Below are positions 12,515 to 25,100 of a DNA stretch of 64,000 nt, piece by piece. This stretch comes from Allolobophora icterica. Lineage: Eukaryota > Annelida > Clitellata > Crassiclitellata > Lumbricidae. The stretch lies in NCBI GenBank assembly GCA_963556255.1, contig OY744608.1, forward strand, positions 12,098,019 to 12,162,018, read 5' to 3'. Within the stretch, counting starts at the first letter, position 1. Each line of letters begins with the position of its first letter. The notes below the pieces were generated by a model that saw only the letters and a list, made by a program, of their open reading frames with translations, ran no database searches and was not told the DNA's origin. Position numbers and translations under genes: made by a program.

Positions 12515-12650
12515 AGAGGGGATGTGACACTTTAGCTGTTAGTGCACTGGACTGTCATCAGAGAGGTTGGGGGTTTAAATCCCAACAGGGCTGTTCTACT
12601 GATCTCCTGAGTGAACTTGGCTTTAAAATGAGTACAAATTAAAGTTCTGT
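12515..12650 (+). repeat. tRNA-like SINE, family C
   Basis: Box A-like (TTAGCTGTTAGTGCACTGG) and box B-like (GGGTTTAAATCCCAAC) words at tRNA spacing, followed by a body with ctgtattcagtgattggc, which is also seen after the copy near 28930. Confidence 0.55.
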
Positions 12651-12691
12651 ATTCAGTGATTGGCCAGAAGATCAGACAGTAAAGTGTAAAA

Positions 12692-13667
12692 CAGGCATGG
12701 GCAACTTCTTTTAACAGAGGGCCGACCTAAGATTTTAAGGGCAGCTCAGGGGCCGTATGCCAATCGCGGGCTAATTTTTGCAGATTCACTTGCCCAAGAA
12801 AATAAGACAATACTAATTTTATTCAAACTAACTATTGCGATATAATATTTTATGCTTAACCGTTATTGTTAAATTTATGTTAAACTAAATGAAGATAATT
12901 TTTATGATGAAAATATAATTATCCTAATTACCTACAGTCCTACACTACAATAAAATACTAAATATGTTAAAAATATATAAAAAACTGTTAGTGTACAATG
13001 TATCCATATGCTTGGTGTGCTATATTTAATGATTAATGTGAAATCTGACACTTCTTGTCACGACACAATTTATTCAGCATGGCTGATTTAATGTTCGAAG
13101 CGGCAATTCAAATTTCATTAGAAAGATTGTCATTTGTTAGTCTGCATCTGCTTCCGTATTTTTTTAATTTCATCTTTGATAAGAACTGTTCACGACGCAA
13201 TTTATTCAGCATGGTTGATTTAATGTTCGAAGCGGCAATTAAAATTTAATTAGAAAGATTGTCATTTATTAGTCTGCATCTGCTTCCGTATTTTTTTAAT
13301 TTCATCTTTGAAAAGAACTGTTCACAAATACAGGTGCTTGGAAACAGTGCAACCATTTTCAGGTCTTGAAATCTAAGTGAAGATTGCTTCCAAAGTTTCG
13401 AACCTACCCACTCTGTGGTATTGTTTCAGGCAGAAAGTAATAACATTGATGAATGAGTAGTGAACTAGTTGACTAGACAAGAGGCCGGACTCTTAATAAA
13501 TAAGAAACAGATATTTAAATGTCAGCCTACGTTCAGAGATTGAAACATTCATGTAGGGCCGGATAAAAGTGCCAGATACAATGCTAATATTAAAGACATG
13601 TCAAGGGCCGGTTGAAAAGTGGCCGGGGGCCGGATCCGGCCCGCGGGCCGTATGTTGCCCACCCCTG
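12692..13667. mobile_element. hAT-like (Charlie-type ends) non-autonomous transposon
   Basis: Ends CAGGCATGGGCAAC and GTTGCCCACCCCTG resemble the CAGGGGTGGGCAAC ends of vertebrate Charlie hAT elements. The 8-bp duplication GTGTAAAA is at 12684-12691 and 13668-13675. Both subterminal regions carry GGCCGG-rich words. The interior has a 132-bp tandem duplication (about 13059-13320). No intact transposase is present. Confidence 0.87.
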
Positions 13668-14452
13668 GTGTAAAAGGTACATGTTTTCTGTAGTGACCAT
13701 ATGGCCTTGACCCAGCTCATTTCTCAATGAATTGGAAGGTCCCTGTTGAAGGTCCTCGTGTACGGATCATGCTAGTTGGAGATTGAAATCTCTTAACACC
13801 GTAATGATGAGCGTGTACTAAAATGTATGGAAAAACTAATCCCTGTTGTTAAAGGGTTAAATTAGACACTATTGTATGTAAACCGGTATGGTAGAGCTGA
13901 TCACCTGCTCTTGTTTGCTGAGTTTTAGGAAAATGATGTGGCAGATACTTCTCTGCCCACGGCTGTCATATAAGGGACTGTTCTATTTGTCTCGTAAATA
14001 TATTATTATGATTTCCATGTCAACACTGCAGAAAAGATCTTTCCAAAGAAACCTATGGAGGGTTTGCTGTAGGGTCTTGACCGTTTCTTACTTTTCTGTT
14101 GCTTCGGATTGTTAGTTGTAAGAAGGAACTTACAAGTCTGTGTGATTCATCTACCAGGAGGAATTAAATCGGTGCAAAATGAAATTTATTTTAGAATTAA
14201 ATCGAGTTTAAGATATATATGCAAGTCTTAATGTGAGTAATAAGTGCCAGTCGTTCCTGTTGAACCTGTAGTCTGTATGTATGATTGAGAATGTTAATAG
14301 AGTATGATATTTGAAATGGTTTTCAGTTCAGTTACGTTTCTGACCCAGTGCAGATAGACGTAAAGAATTTATATGAGGCCATGTTAGCTCATTATACAAC
14401 AGTATGTACATGTAACTAAGCAGCTGAGGAATATGTAACAATTTGTAACCAG

Positions 14453-14708
14453 CAGTGCCTTTTTTCTGGAAAAAAAGGTTCCGGAACGGAACAATAGGTT
14501 CCGGAATGGAATAATTATTGGTGGGCTAAAACCCGAGAAAAACGGGATTGGGGGTTGGGAGAGGTCTCAATAAACACTGAAAACAGTTCAAAACACTGAA
14601 ATTAAATTAAAATGACTAAATTAATGCTTTTATTATTTAAAAAGATAAATTATTTTTTAGTACCTGAAATAAGGTGCCGGAACGGTGTTCCGGCTGAAAA
14701 AAGCACTG
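14453..14708. mobile_element. hAT-like MITE, 'glossy' CAGTGC family, copy 1
   Basis: Ends CAGTGCCTTTTTTC and GAAAAAAGCACTG are inverted repeats. The 8-bp duplication GTAACCAG is at 14445-14452 and 14709-14716. The body has GGTTCCGGAACGGAACAA words. The second family member is at 59293-60503. The name 'glossy' is only a label used here. Confidence 0.9.
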
Positions 14709-15189
14709 GTAACCAGTAATATAATTGAGTATTGAGTGAAGACATAGAAGAATTTATGTTGAAACCATGCTTACTCATTATGCAGCAGTAAGAATTATGC
14801 CAAATTAAGCATTTAAGGAATGTGCAGAGAGATGTTGAAGTCTTTGTTACTGTTGAACACTGTACGTAGTTGTAAGTACCAGTAATACAAATTAAAACCT
14901 TTTCCTGTACCACCATTACCACTTCAATGTTAAACAAAGAAAAGAAATGGAGCCTTTATAAAACTAGATGTTGCTTCAGTGTGAGAATTGGTGAAAAAAG
15001 ACTCGTGGGGGGGAGTATAGACATTGATAAGTTTGATCCATATGTAGCTGAATATGTTATTCGTATTTTGCAAACTGAGAAAATTCAAAAATGCAATGGC
15101 AAACTTAAGCTCAAAGTAATGACATCACCAAATTTATTAGTATACAATTCACATGGTCACAAATCACAATAAACCATTACCATACATGA

Positions 15190-15365
15190 TACACCATTAA
15201 AATTACTTCTCTTTGTCAGAGACAGAGTCAAATAAGGCAAAATCACACTAGCACAACAGGAGGTTGGAAACGACCCCCTGGGGTGTGCAGTGAAGACAAT
15301 TGTGGGGTCTTAAGAAAGATTAGAGGGGTCAACCCCTTCCCGACAATTCTCACCCTGTGTTGCTT
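15190..15365 (-). repeat. dispersed repeat with CCCCAGGGGGT core
   Basis: Minus-strand copy of the sequence also present on the plus strand at 59150-59290. Shared words include gagaattgtcggg, cactgcacacccc and gttgtgct.gtgtga. No terminal structure or target duplication was recognised. Confidence 0.6.
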
Positions 15366-15607
15366 GTTATTACATAGTCAAGTGGAGTCAAAAAGACTAC
15401 TTCTTTATGCAAACTACAAATAACAGTAATATAATGGAGGCAGAGATGTAAGTTAGTAAGTAGCCTTTATTTGCACAAAGATTACATGGCATAATTATAA
15501 CATAGAGGTTTTTAGTTTTCACAATACCTTTAAGAGACTTGATAGTGATGCTAGCTCAAAACTGATGAACATGAACTGTCCATAATTCACCCTATTTCTG
15601 GAATAAT

Positions 15608-15800
15608 ATTATTTTTTTCTTTATTAATTCAAACCGACAAACACAGTAAGATTACATTGAGACGTGACAGTACAATTATCAATATCTTAACTAAACACAC
15701 GTTATGCAAGGCGCCCGCTCGAGGGGGTTTGCTGGAACCGAACTGTGTACTGCTACCATTACTCAATCCCCCTCCCACGCAAACACTCTTAATCAACGTT
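15608..15800 (-). repeat. tRNA-derived SINE, family A
   Basis: Minus-strand copy. The 3' tail is seen as ttctttattaattcaaaccg, with the gttatgcaaggcgcc word and a box-B-like gctggaaccgaact. Confidence 0.6.
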
Positions 15801-16724
15801 GCGCCAACTCTTTGGATAGAACTCTAAAACGATCGCCAGTTTGCTTGCCCTCTCTCCCGCTTGTCAATTTCAGCAATTATCCATTTGCTGAGGGGTCATT
15901 ACATCTCTCCTGCAGCGTCTTACTCATGACATAAAACCGAAATTTTCAACTTGATAACTTTTCAAGCTATTGTGTCCTGGTTCCGCTTCTGTGTTCTCCT
16001 GGTTCCGCTTCTATCCTCCAGGTTCCACTTCTGCACAATACTATGACCAATATCAACGATTTCCAATGTAGTGTATGGCTCTGAGATGTTTCATTTACAA
16101 ATTGGCTTACTTACTAGCAATAGGTATAGAAGAGCGCAGCGTTGGAAATTAAGTTCGATTGGGCGGTTTCTAAGGTTGTAGAGGGAAAGAAATCAAAACA
16201 CAAAAGTCTTAAAGTATGCCATTTTCTACAAAGAACTATTTTAAAGGATTATTTGGTGTTATTTTAGATTTTTCTGGGCTTATTTGTATATTCGTTGGTT
16301 TTATGCTATTGGAAGGTGGATAATTGCACCAGATTGTAGGCCACGCACGTTGGTAGTTCGCTTTTGTTCGGTAGCACGTAAGTACCGAAAAATTAACTCC
16401 AGGACTCCTGTAAAACAAATGATTTAAATTGACGTATTCGTAACATTTGGCTTACATCTATTATACACCTCCGTCATATTGGTTTGATATTTACATTCAG
16501 ATATTAGATATTTGGTATAAAAAGCTGCAAGTCAAATAATTATTTTATACTTTTCATAGTGTCCTCCACAACGTTTTCTCACAAAACCATCGAATGCACA
16601 AAGTTATTCACCAAGGCAATCACTAGAAAATGTTAAACTTCTATCTGTTTTTATTGTTGAGTAATTTTTATATGGCGCCCCTTCAAGATAAGCTACTTAG
16701 AAGCGCTCCCAGTCCAACCACAGC

Positions 16725-17009
16725 GGTAAAAGTGTATTTTAGCGTATTTTATTATTTACTGTTTCGTTCACGTGTATTATAGCGTATTTTATTTTTTTGC
16801 ATTGCTATTATGGTTATATTTTAATCGTTGATCCCACTTCCAGTTTTAGTTATATTGTAATCGTTAATCCCGCTTCCAGTTTTAGTTATATTTTAATCGT
16901 TGATCCCACTTCTAGTTTTAAAATATAACATGACTTTTAATAATAAAATACGCTATTTGCTTTTAGTTAAATTTAAAAATAATAAAATACGCTAAAGTGC
17001 ACTTTTACC
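16725..17009. mobile_element. MITE with GGT...ACC ends, 285 bp
   Basis: Ends GGTAAAAGTGTATTTTAGCG and CGCTAAAGTGCACTTTTACC are inverted repeats that continue into the AT-rich flank. The 8-bp duplication ACCACAGC is at 16717-16724 and 17010-17017. GG ends with 8-bp duplications could fit Merlin or another group; the superfamily is undecided. It contains internal copies of a ttttaatcgttgatcccactt unit. Confidence 0.85.
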
Positions 17010-17037
17010 ACCACAGCTATATAGAATAGTCTTCAAG

Positions 17038-17293
17038 GGGGTCAACCTGAATCCCCGAAACCCGATTCCCTGAAAACGCTGAAGACACACAAAAGCCCGA
17101 TTTCCCGACAACAGTTTTATAGAAAGCGGCTGAACTCCCGAAAACTATTCAAAGTTAAATTGTAAATTCTTATACGTGACATAGATCTAACGTGGCCTTG
17201 CATTCATCCGACTTCTACTTTCAGTTACATTTTCATCACTATTCGATTTTGGGGATTCGGGCGAAATTCGTTTCGGGGATTCGGGCCGGACCC
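17038..17293. mobile_element. MITE with GGG...CCC ends
   Basis: Ends GGGGTCAACCTGAATCCCCG and CGGGGATTCGGGCCGGACCC are imperfect inverted repeats rich in CCCGAA words. A 9-bp repeat GTCTTCAAG flanks at 17029-17037 and 17294-17302. The superfamily is unknown; a 9-bp duplication would fit Mutator-like elements. Confidence 0.7.
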
Positions 17294-17559
17294 GTCTTCA
17301 AGCTAGTAAAGAACATTGCTGAGTGACCCCAGGGACCAAGCGAAGCGTCACAGAGAACCCATTCCAAGTCACGGGGCCAGGAACGAAAAATCACAGCGCT
17401 GCATGATAGCTGTTTGCGAGCGAGGGACCAAGAGTTATACAGTTAGGCAATCACCAGAAAGTCTCAAACTGCTTCCATTTGGTGTGTAAGGTGACACCAA
17501 AAGAACCAAAACATGGAGAAACCCTATTTTCATACATTTCCTCACCATAAGTGTCAAAT

Positions 17560-17785
17560 AAAAGGAGGGGGGATAGAGTAATGGTAACACTCATTGCCAG
17601 GAGAGCATTAGATCGCGGTTCAATACCCGTAACCCTCCCCCCTTCCTCTAGGGTGGCGCCTTGCATGGCTGCCAAAATGCGTGTTAAATTAAGATCTTGA
17701 TTGTACTGTCATGTTTCAATGTAATATTACTGCGTACTTGTCCGTTTGAATTAATAAAGAAGATTATTATTATTATTAAATGGTC
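17560..17785 (+). repeat. tRNA-derived SINE, family A
   Basis: Box A-like (TAGAGTAATGGTAAC) and box B (GGTTCAATACCC) words, then the family body gcgccttgcatggctgcc and the tail AATAAAGAAGATTATTATTA. Confidence 0.75.
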
Positions 17786-18864
17786 CAACTGTGGTTTTAT
17801 GCTTCCCATCATAAGTCACCAGAAACTTTCTAAGTGCTTGCATCAGTTGGCTAATGAGGCCCAAAAGAGATAAGAAACAGTACACAGATTTAATTTTACT
17901 CGTGTTCTACTTACTGTATCCTCTAGAATCTTTGGAATTATTTCTGCTATATATAGGTAACGAAAATTCAGGAGCTGAGCAACATATAAGACATTCTATG
18001 TTTACTAGTTGTTGAATTTGTTATGCTAAAGTTAAAGGTAACCTTCAGACATTTGTAGGCAAGCTTGTCTCTTAGTATTCAATATCCAATACTTTGTTTG
18101 TGTAGGGTTTGTTGAACAGAGCAACTATCGTAAGAGGAGCTTTGAGACAACACTGCTGTCTCTTGCCAATGGAAAGACCGAAACGAAATACACCGAAAAG
18201 ATGGGATCCAGATTTTGTTGACCTTGGTCATTCAAATCCACCTCCACCTTTGTAGGCTAAACGTTTTCTATATTTGCACATTTCGTGAATGAAGAGCTGT
18301 AATGTAATGCAAATCTCCGAAATTTTTCTCAGCACCACACGAAAGTCATGTCAGAGAGACCAGCTTATTCATTGGCACTATATCAAATCAAGGACGCAAT
18401 AGGGAGGTTGTTTGATCTGTTCTCATACCAAGTCAGATTCATTTAACCACAGAGCTATGTTTTAACTAAAATTGATAAAGCTAAATGAGGGTCGTTCTTT
18501 AAAGGCTACGTGCAAATGCTTTCATGCATGCTTGCATGTTTCAAGGTACAGACCCTGTGTAGAAGTTTTAAGAGCCTGTTCAAAGTTTCCATTTTTTGAT
18601 TGGACTGACCCTCATGTGAATACCAATTCACAGTTTGGGGCCTATGTTAAGTTTTCCAATATCTCGAAGCTTGTTAATGTATTGAAATGTGCTAAATTCA
18701 GAGCTTTCATTACCTACATTGCATTTTCATTGCTTTTTGTTGCCTCTTTAGAGGTAATTTTGATGACCTGAGCTGATTTTTGTACGGAAGCCGGAACAGT
18801 AAGTCGCCTTCTCAATATTTCATTTGCTTCTGATTGAATTCCTGATTTGCTGATTGAATTCCAG

Positions 18865-19164
18865 TGGTAAAGGAGAAAAGCGACCTATGGCTGATCCTCC
18901 AGATGAGGTCGTATTACGACCGCGAAAGAACCCGAGGCGACTTACTGTTCCGGCTTCCGTCTACGACAAACCCATCGATCAGGCTAACGAGTCTTCACGA
19001 ACGTCAGATATACAATCAGAGCAGTCTTCGATCCAGGATGATCCAGCAGATGTTGCTCGATCTGCTGAAGAAGGCATTGGATCGAAAAAGACAAAGCCAT
19101 GCGACAAAAGTGTCTGTGCTAAGGCAGCCCTCAAACCAACATGCTTTGCTTCTGCGTCAGATAA
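18865..19164 (+). CDS. KDM1B: KDM1B exon 1 (first coding)
   Basis: Acceptor TTCCAG at 18859-18864, likely start ATG 18887, donor GATAA/GTGAGT. Encodes the basic tail and the first cysteines of the C4H2C2 finger (CFASASD, as in the human protein). Since the ATG follows an acceptor, a non-coding first exon should lie upstream; I could not locate it. Confidence 0.9.
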
Positions 19165-22100
19165 GTGAGTTTACTTTGAGATATTGACTACTAGTGATAT
19201 TGATTGTCTTAAATAACATAGTTTGTTTCATAGTATGTTTCTACTGCTGAATGTTGTTCCTCATACTAAATGAAACTTTGTCCAACAACTGTGAACGCAA
19301 CGTCAACTTGGATGGGAATTTGAACTTTGTATGTGTGTATGTGTGTGTGTGTATGTGTGTGCGTGTGCTTGAGCCGAACAGTGGTGAATTTTAGTTATCT
19401 GAGTGTTGTTTGCTTGCCGTACTGATTAAGCTTTTCTTCTATAACACCATTTAGGCTTGTGTAAGCAGTGTTTTTGTGAGGTACTTACAAGGTCCTATAT
19501 TAAATTCAACATATCTACATGCATAAACAATGTAAAGGTCTTTTCTGGTACTTACAAGATGCAAAAGTTTATATGTGTGGACCTTTGACAGTTTGCAGTC
19601 CAGAGGCATTGTGAAGAATCACTGTATTGTATATTAACTTCCTATTGATAAGAGCAACTTCATTGTGTCAAGGGGTAATAACTGATGCTGATGTCAATAA
19701 TAGGTATTTGAATAACAGCATGAGAATAATAGATAGCAGTAATTTTGGCAGCTGTGATGTTATCAACACTGCTGTAGCAAGTGAGCAGCAATTTTTGCAT
19801 CAGTTCATTCCTTTGTATTCAGACTGATGACTTGGACGTTTTCAGGAAAGTTGGTTTAATAAGCGACTTCAAGAGGGTATAGTTTGTTGCACACCTCTGT
19901 CTTTGTTCATTCAATGCCTTCTTTTACAGATTCTATCTTGGGTAACAAAAATGATGTTGCTTTTATTTATTCAAAAATAACTGATTTTGGTGATGTGTTG
20001 TTCATGCAGATGTTGTATAAATGGTTGGACTTCAAGATGGTATCACATCTCCATAGGTGAACACTACTGCAATGACTGTTTTGATAACTTCTATCGAAGG
20101 TGCGTAATAATTACTATGGTATGCATCCATCTGTGTTTTGAATTTTAAAATCATTGTCAAAATTATTGCAGGCCAAGGTGTCAAAACTTTAGTAAAATAC
20201 AGCCTGGATACTTGAATCCATTCTGAACAGGTGCCTGATTACCAATCACTTCATAATTGCATCACCTTGTCACCTTGTGCTGTCAGCTCGTGGAGCTCTA
20301 GCGACCGTCCTGGTGAACACACTCCACCATCTCCTATTCGATGACAAGTCTCTCAATTCCGCCAAATTCATGCCAGTTACATCTTGTATCTCATCCATCC
20401 ATCTCCTCCTTGGGCGACCCAGTCTTCTCCTCCCCTCACCGCACGCCAGCATCATTTCCTTCTCCAGACCATCAGATCGCATAACATGTCCAAAGAACCT
20501 TAGCTTCATTCTTGTCGCAGTTTGTTTTAACGACTCTTCATTCTCAACTCCAATCTCCTCTCGTATTGATTCGTTCGTTCTTTTCTCAGTCCAAGATATT
20601 CTCAGCATCTTCCTCCATATCCACATTTCACAAGCGTTAACCTTATTTTCCATGTTCTTTGTCATTGTCCACGTCTCGCAACCGTACAGTACCGTAGGAA
20701 AGATTAGTGCTCTCACGAGCCTTTTTTTGGTTTCTATGCTCACATGTTTGTCTTTCCATATCTTTTCCAGTCCGGTCATTGCAGCTTTCCCTATAGCAAT
20801 CCTTCGTTTTATTTCTGGATCACACTTTCCCTCCTTTCCAACCAGTGATCCTAGGAATGTGAAGCTTTCTACCACCTCTATTTCCTCTCCGTCTATCTCA
20901 AAACTATCCCAATCTGCTGTTGTCATGACCTTTGTCTTCTTTATGTTGAAGTATAAACCAGCTTTTTCACTTTCTCTCCTGACCCTTCTTATCAGTTCTG
21001 CCAAATCCTCTTTTCTTTTTGCCATTAATGTTGTGTCATCCGCGTATCTAAGGTTATTCAGTGTCTTTCCAGCAATTTTTACTCCCTCAATTGCCCCCTC
21101 CAGTTCTGCCTTTCTCATTATTCTTTCAGCATATAGATTAAACAGGAATGGAGACAAGATGCATCCCTGCCTCACTCCTTTCTTGATTCTGAAATTGTCA
21201 GTGTCTCCGTATTCTGTTCTTATCACCGCTATCTGGTCTTCATATAAACCCTTTAGTAACATTATCAGGTGTTTCGGAATTCCCATTTCAAGCAGGGTTT
21301 TCCACATTAAATCATGGTTAATGCAGTCGAATGCCTTGCTATAGTCAATGAAACAGATGTGAACCTCCTGTCCATACTCCCTTTGTCTCTCCATTATCCA
21401 CCTCATGTTGGCTATATGGTCTCGAGTTCCACGAGATTTCCTAAACCCTGCCTGGTTCACCGGAAGTTCTCTTTCAATTGTGCCTTCCATTCTTTTGTGA
21501 ATTATTTTCAGTAATATTTTACTAGTGTGTGATATCATTGCTATCGTCCTATAATTTTCACACTCCCTCGCATCTCCTTTCTTGAATATAGGTATAAAGA
21601 TCGACTTCTTCCAGTCCTCCGGCCATTCTCCAGTTGCCCATATTTGATTGCACAATTTTGTTATTGTTTTTATCATCGCATCATCCCCTGCTTTTATCAG
21701 TTCTATAGGTATCCCATCTTGACCGGGTGCCTTATTGTCCTTGAGTTGTCTGATTGCCCATTCTACCTCCGCTTCCATGACCTCCGGTTCCTTTTCATAC
21801 TCTGTTACGTCAATTTGTTCTTTTTTGACTCGTTTGTCTTCCCTATACAACTCCTCCGTGTATTCTCTCCATCTATGCTTTATCCCTTCTTCATCGCAGA
21901 TTACATTTCCATCTCCTGCCTTCATTGAGCCCATTCTAGGTGCAAATTTTCCCGTGATTGTCTTTACTTTTGAGAACATTTCCTTGGTTCGTCCCTTCCT
22001 TCCCTCGTCTTCCATTTCTCTGCATAATTCGTTTAGATGTATTTCTTTATCTTTCCGTGCTTGTTTTTGGAAGGCACTGTTCAGTGCCCTTACCTTATCC

Positions 22101-25100
22101 TTTTCTCCTGCCTTCTTTGCAGCCTTCCTATCAACCGCCATGCATATGGCTTCTCTCGATAGCCATGTCGTTGTTGTGATTTTCTTCTTCTTTGGAATGT
22201 GCTTATCTGCGACTTCGACTATTGTTTTCTTCATCCTCTCCCATAGGTTGTTCGAATCCTCTTCCTCTTCTATCTCATCTCTCTCTAGTACTTCAAACCG
22301 ATTCTTTATTTCCATCCTGTATTCCAGTGTGATACCCTTGCAGTCGTATCTGATCAATCGATCTCCTTTCTTTATCTTTTTCAATTTCGTTCTCAGTGTT
22401 GCTACCAATAGCTCATGGTCAGTTCCACAGTCCGCTCCTGGCCTTGTTCTCACATCTCTTATTGTGCTTTTCCATCTTTTGTTTATCAGTATGTAGTCAA
22501 TCTGGTTTCTATGCTTCCCATTCGGTGACGTCCATGTGTACAGTCTTCTCTTAGGCTGTTCGAACCAAGTGTTCATAATTCCTAAGCCATTCCCTTTGCA
22601 AAACTCAACAAGTCTTTCTCCTGCTTCATTCTGTTCACCCAGGCCATGACTACCTAATGTGTCTCCATCGCCTCCGGTGCATTGACCCACCTTCGCATTG
22701 AAGTCACCTATGATCACTAGTACGTCGCCCTTCGGAGTTCTGTCCACTGTACTTTGCAGGCTGGTGTAAAAACCCTCGTGTTCCTCTTCTAACGATATCG
22801 ATGTTGGAGCATATACCTGTATAATGGTTATGTTGACCTTTCTTCCTCTGAATCTTACACTCAAAATTCTATCACTCACTGTATCATATCCCATTATCGC
22901 ATTTGCGCTTGACTTGTCACACATGATTGCAACTCCATTTTTTCCTCTCTCTTTTTGTCCTGACATTATTATCCTGTATCCATTCCAACTGAAATGTCCT
23001 TGTCCCTTCCACCTTGTCTCACTTAATCCTAGGATTGCTATGTCTAATTTCTTCATCTCTCCCTGTATCACGTCCATCTTTCCGCTCTGCATACTTCGCA
23101 CGTTCCATGTGCCCAACTTCATCTTCTGCTTACAGCTCAGGTTGAGTCTTTCCCCTCCGAATCGATCCACCTCTAGACGTCCTTTCGGCTTTAGTCCTGT
23201 TGCTTCATTAGATCGAGGGGCCCTTGACTCTCCGTCTTGCTCTTCCCCAGTAGCTTCTAAGTCACGCTCCGGCCTGGGAGTCCCACCATTCGCAACTATC
23301 ACCGTTTTTGGCTTAGTGTGTTTCATGACGATTTTCTTGGCAAGTTAACAGGGGTGGTTTGCCATTGCCTTCCCCTGGTTTTGCCTGCCGTGCCCGTTCG
23401 TTCCCCTTCCTAGGAAGGGTACCAACGGTCCGCACCACGAGAAGGTGGGCACGGAGGACTTTAATTGCATAAACAATATAATTTCACTCTTGTAACATAT
23501 ATATTTTGGATGGCAATGTTAATCAGCATATTTGTTTTATTTTTATATTTGTATATTTGCAAAATCATGATTCTTAGATAAATTTCTATATGTGGTAAAA
23601 TTTGGTTGAAGTAAAACATATTACGCTTTCTAAATTTTATGAAAGATTTGCAACACTTGCTGTTTATGCATGTTATCTGGTAGTTTCATGGCACTACTGT
23701 ACTAGTATTAATCCCACCCAAATTACCTTGTAAACAAAGATACTGTTAATAGAAAGATACTACACTATGTAATGCCACAATTAAAACTATTAAGTTAATT
23801 AAGCTTAGTTGATGATTTCTGGATATGACAATGTTTACTTTTCAGCAACAAGGAAGGCTATGCAGCATTTAGTCGATGGAAAAGACTTTGGTCGATGAAT
23901 GGAATAACGGAGGCAAACATCAAGATGTTTCTTGTCGACCAGTATCTTCCATTTTGGATCCAATGTACGACGTGTGACAAGTGGCGACAGCTGCCCAAGG
24001 AGACGAACGTGACACCAGATTTCGTTCGAGGATTTAAGTGCAGCAATGGAGTAAAAAAACCAGCAGTAGGTCATTTGGTTTTGTTATGTGCTAAATATAT
24101 TTTCGTGGGAACAAAAGATGAATTTTCAATTAGGTATCTGTATTTTGGTCTTTCTGTTGAAGACGAACCTAACACTTCAATAACGAGAGTGTTGTAAAAG
24201 TGGGTGGGAAACCAATGCAGCTTGTCGTTGAAGTGTTAAAGCTGTTGAATTTGGCTATATTTTGGTTATCCTGGGTTTTTATTGCTGCATGCTATGAAAG
24301 AAGGCAGTTTTATGGTGATTTTTACGAATAATTAATCCTCAGAAATAATTATTTGTGGCTCATCTGCCATTAACTACCTCTGGTTTTCCCGAACTGTTTT
24401 ATATTGCCTGAATTTCTTCTGTTATGATTCTTGAATAAGTTGCAACTTAAAGCGTCCATCTATTAACGCCTTCTGTGTAGCAGCGCTAATTATATTGGAA
24501 TACTTCGTAGATGCATTCAATTGCAAATCTTTTGCACTTATTTCTAAGAAAAACAGTGGAGTCCTGGATTTGTAGCATCTTCGAAGTGCCGGACCATCAT
24601 GAAACCTACAGTGCACCAATCAGATAGATTTTTGTTTCAGGTTAAATAGCTTATAGTTTCTGTCTAGTATGACAAGTCATTTAGCATCTGGTGATGGACT
24701 GATTTCCTGGTCAAAGTGAGAACTTGTTCCTGCTACTTTATGAATTCTTCCTTGTCTGCCATAGATAATCTGTTTAACAGACCATGATGAAAGATTGTAG
24801 CTAATCTTCAAAACGAGAAATTGTTTGACACCTTTTGTTGCTATATTGGTGACTTTGAAGTACATGTAGTTTGATTTGACTGTGATCCAAGCCTTGTTCA
24901 CACTGGCCAGGAGCCGGTGCATTGTTGCTTTGCTCCCAAACAGTTCTGATACAAACGTTAACTATAGTGTTTTCTCTTTACAGGAAAGTGGTGTTGATCC
25001 ATGCAGCGAAGCGGAAGACCCGGTGGGTTAAGTAGATGTCATCTGTGTTCTTGTTATTTCCAGAACAAGAAACCAAATTGTAGTTTGAAATGAACACAGT

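Noticed and set aside
18106..18255. Possible exon after a TTGTGTAG acceptor (frames GLLNRATIVRGAL... or FVEQSNYRKRSFE...).
   Set aside because: Two frames are equally open, no homology is recognised, and no donor partner can be fixed. It could be an alternative last exon of the small membrane-protein gene, but the support is too thin.
20277..22496. Long plus-strand ORFs of 355 and 253 codons.
   Set aside because: Antisense shadows of the RTE reverse-transcriptase ORF.
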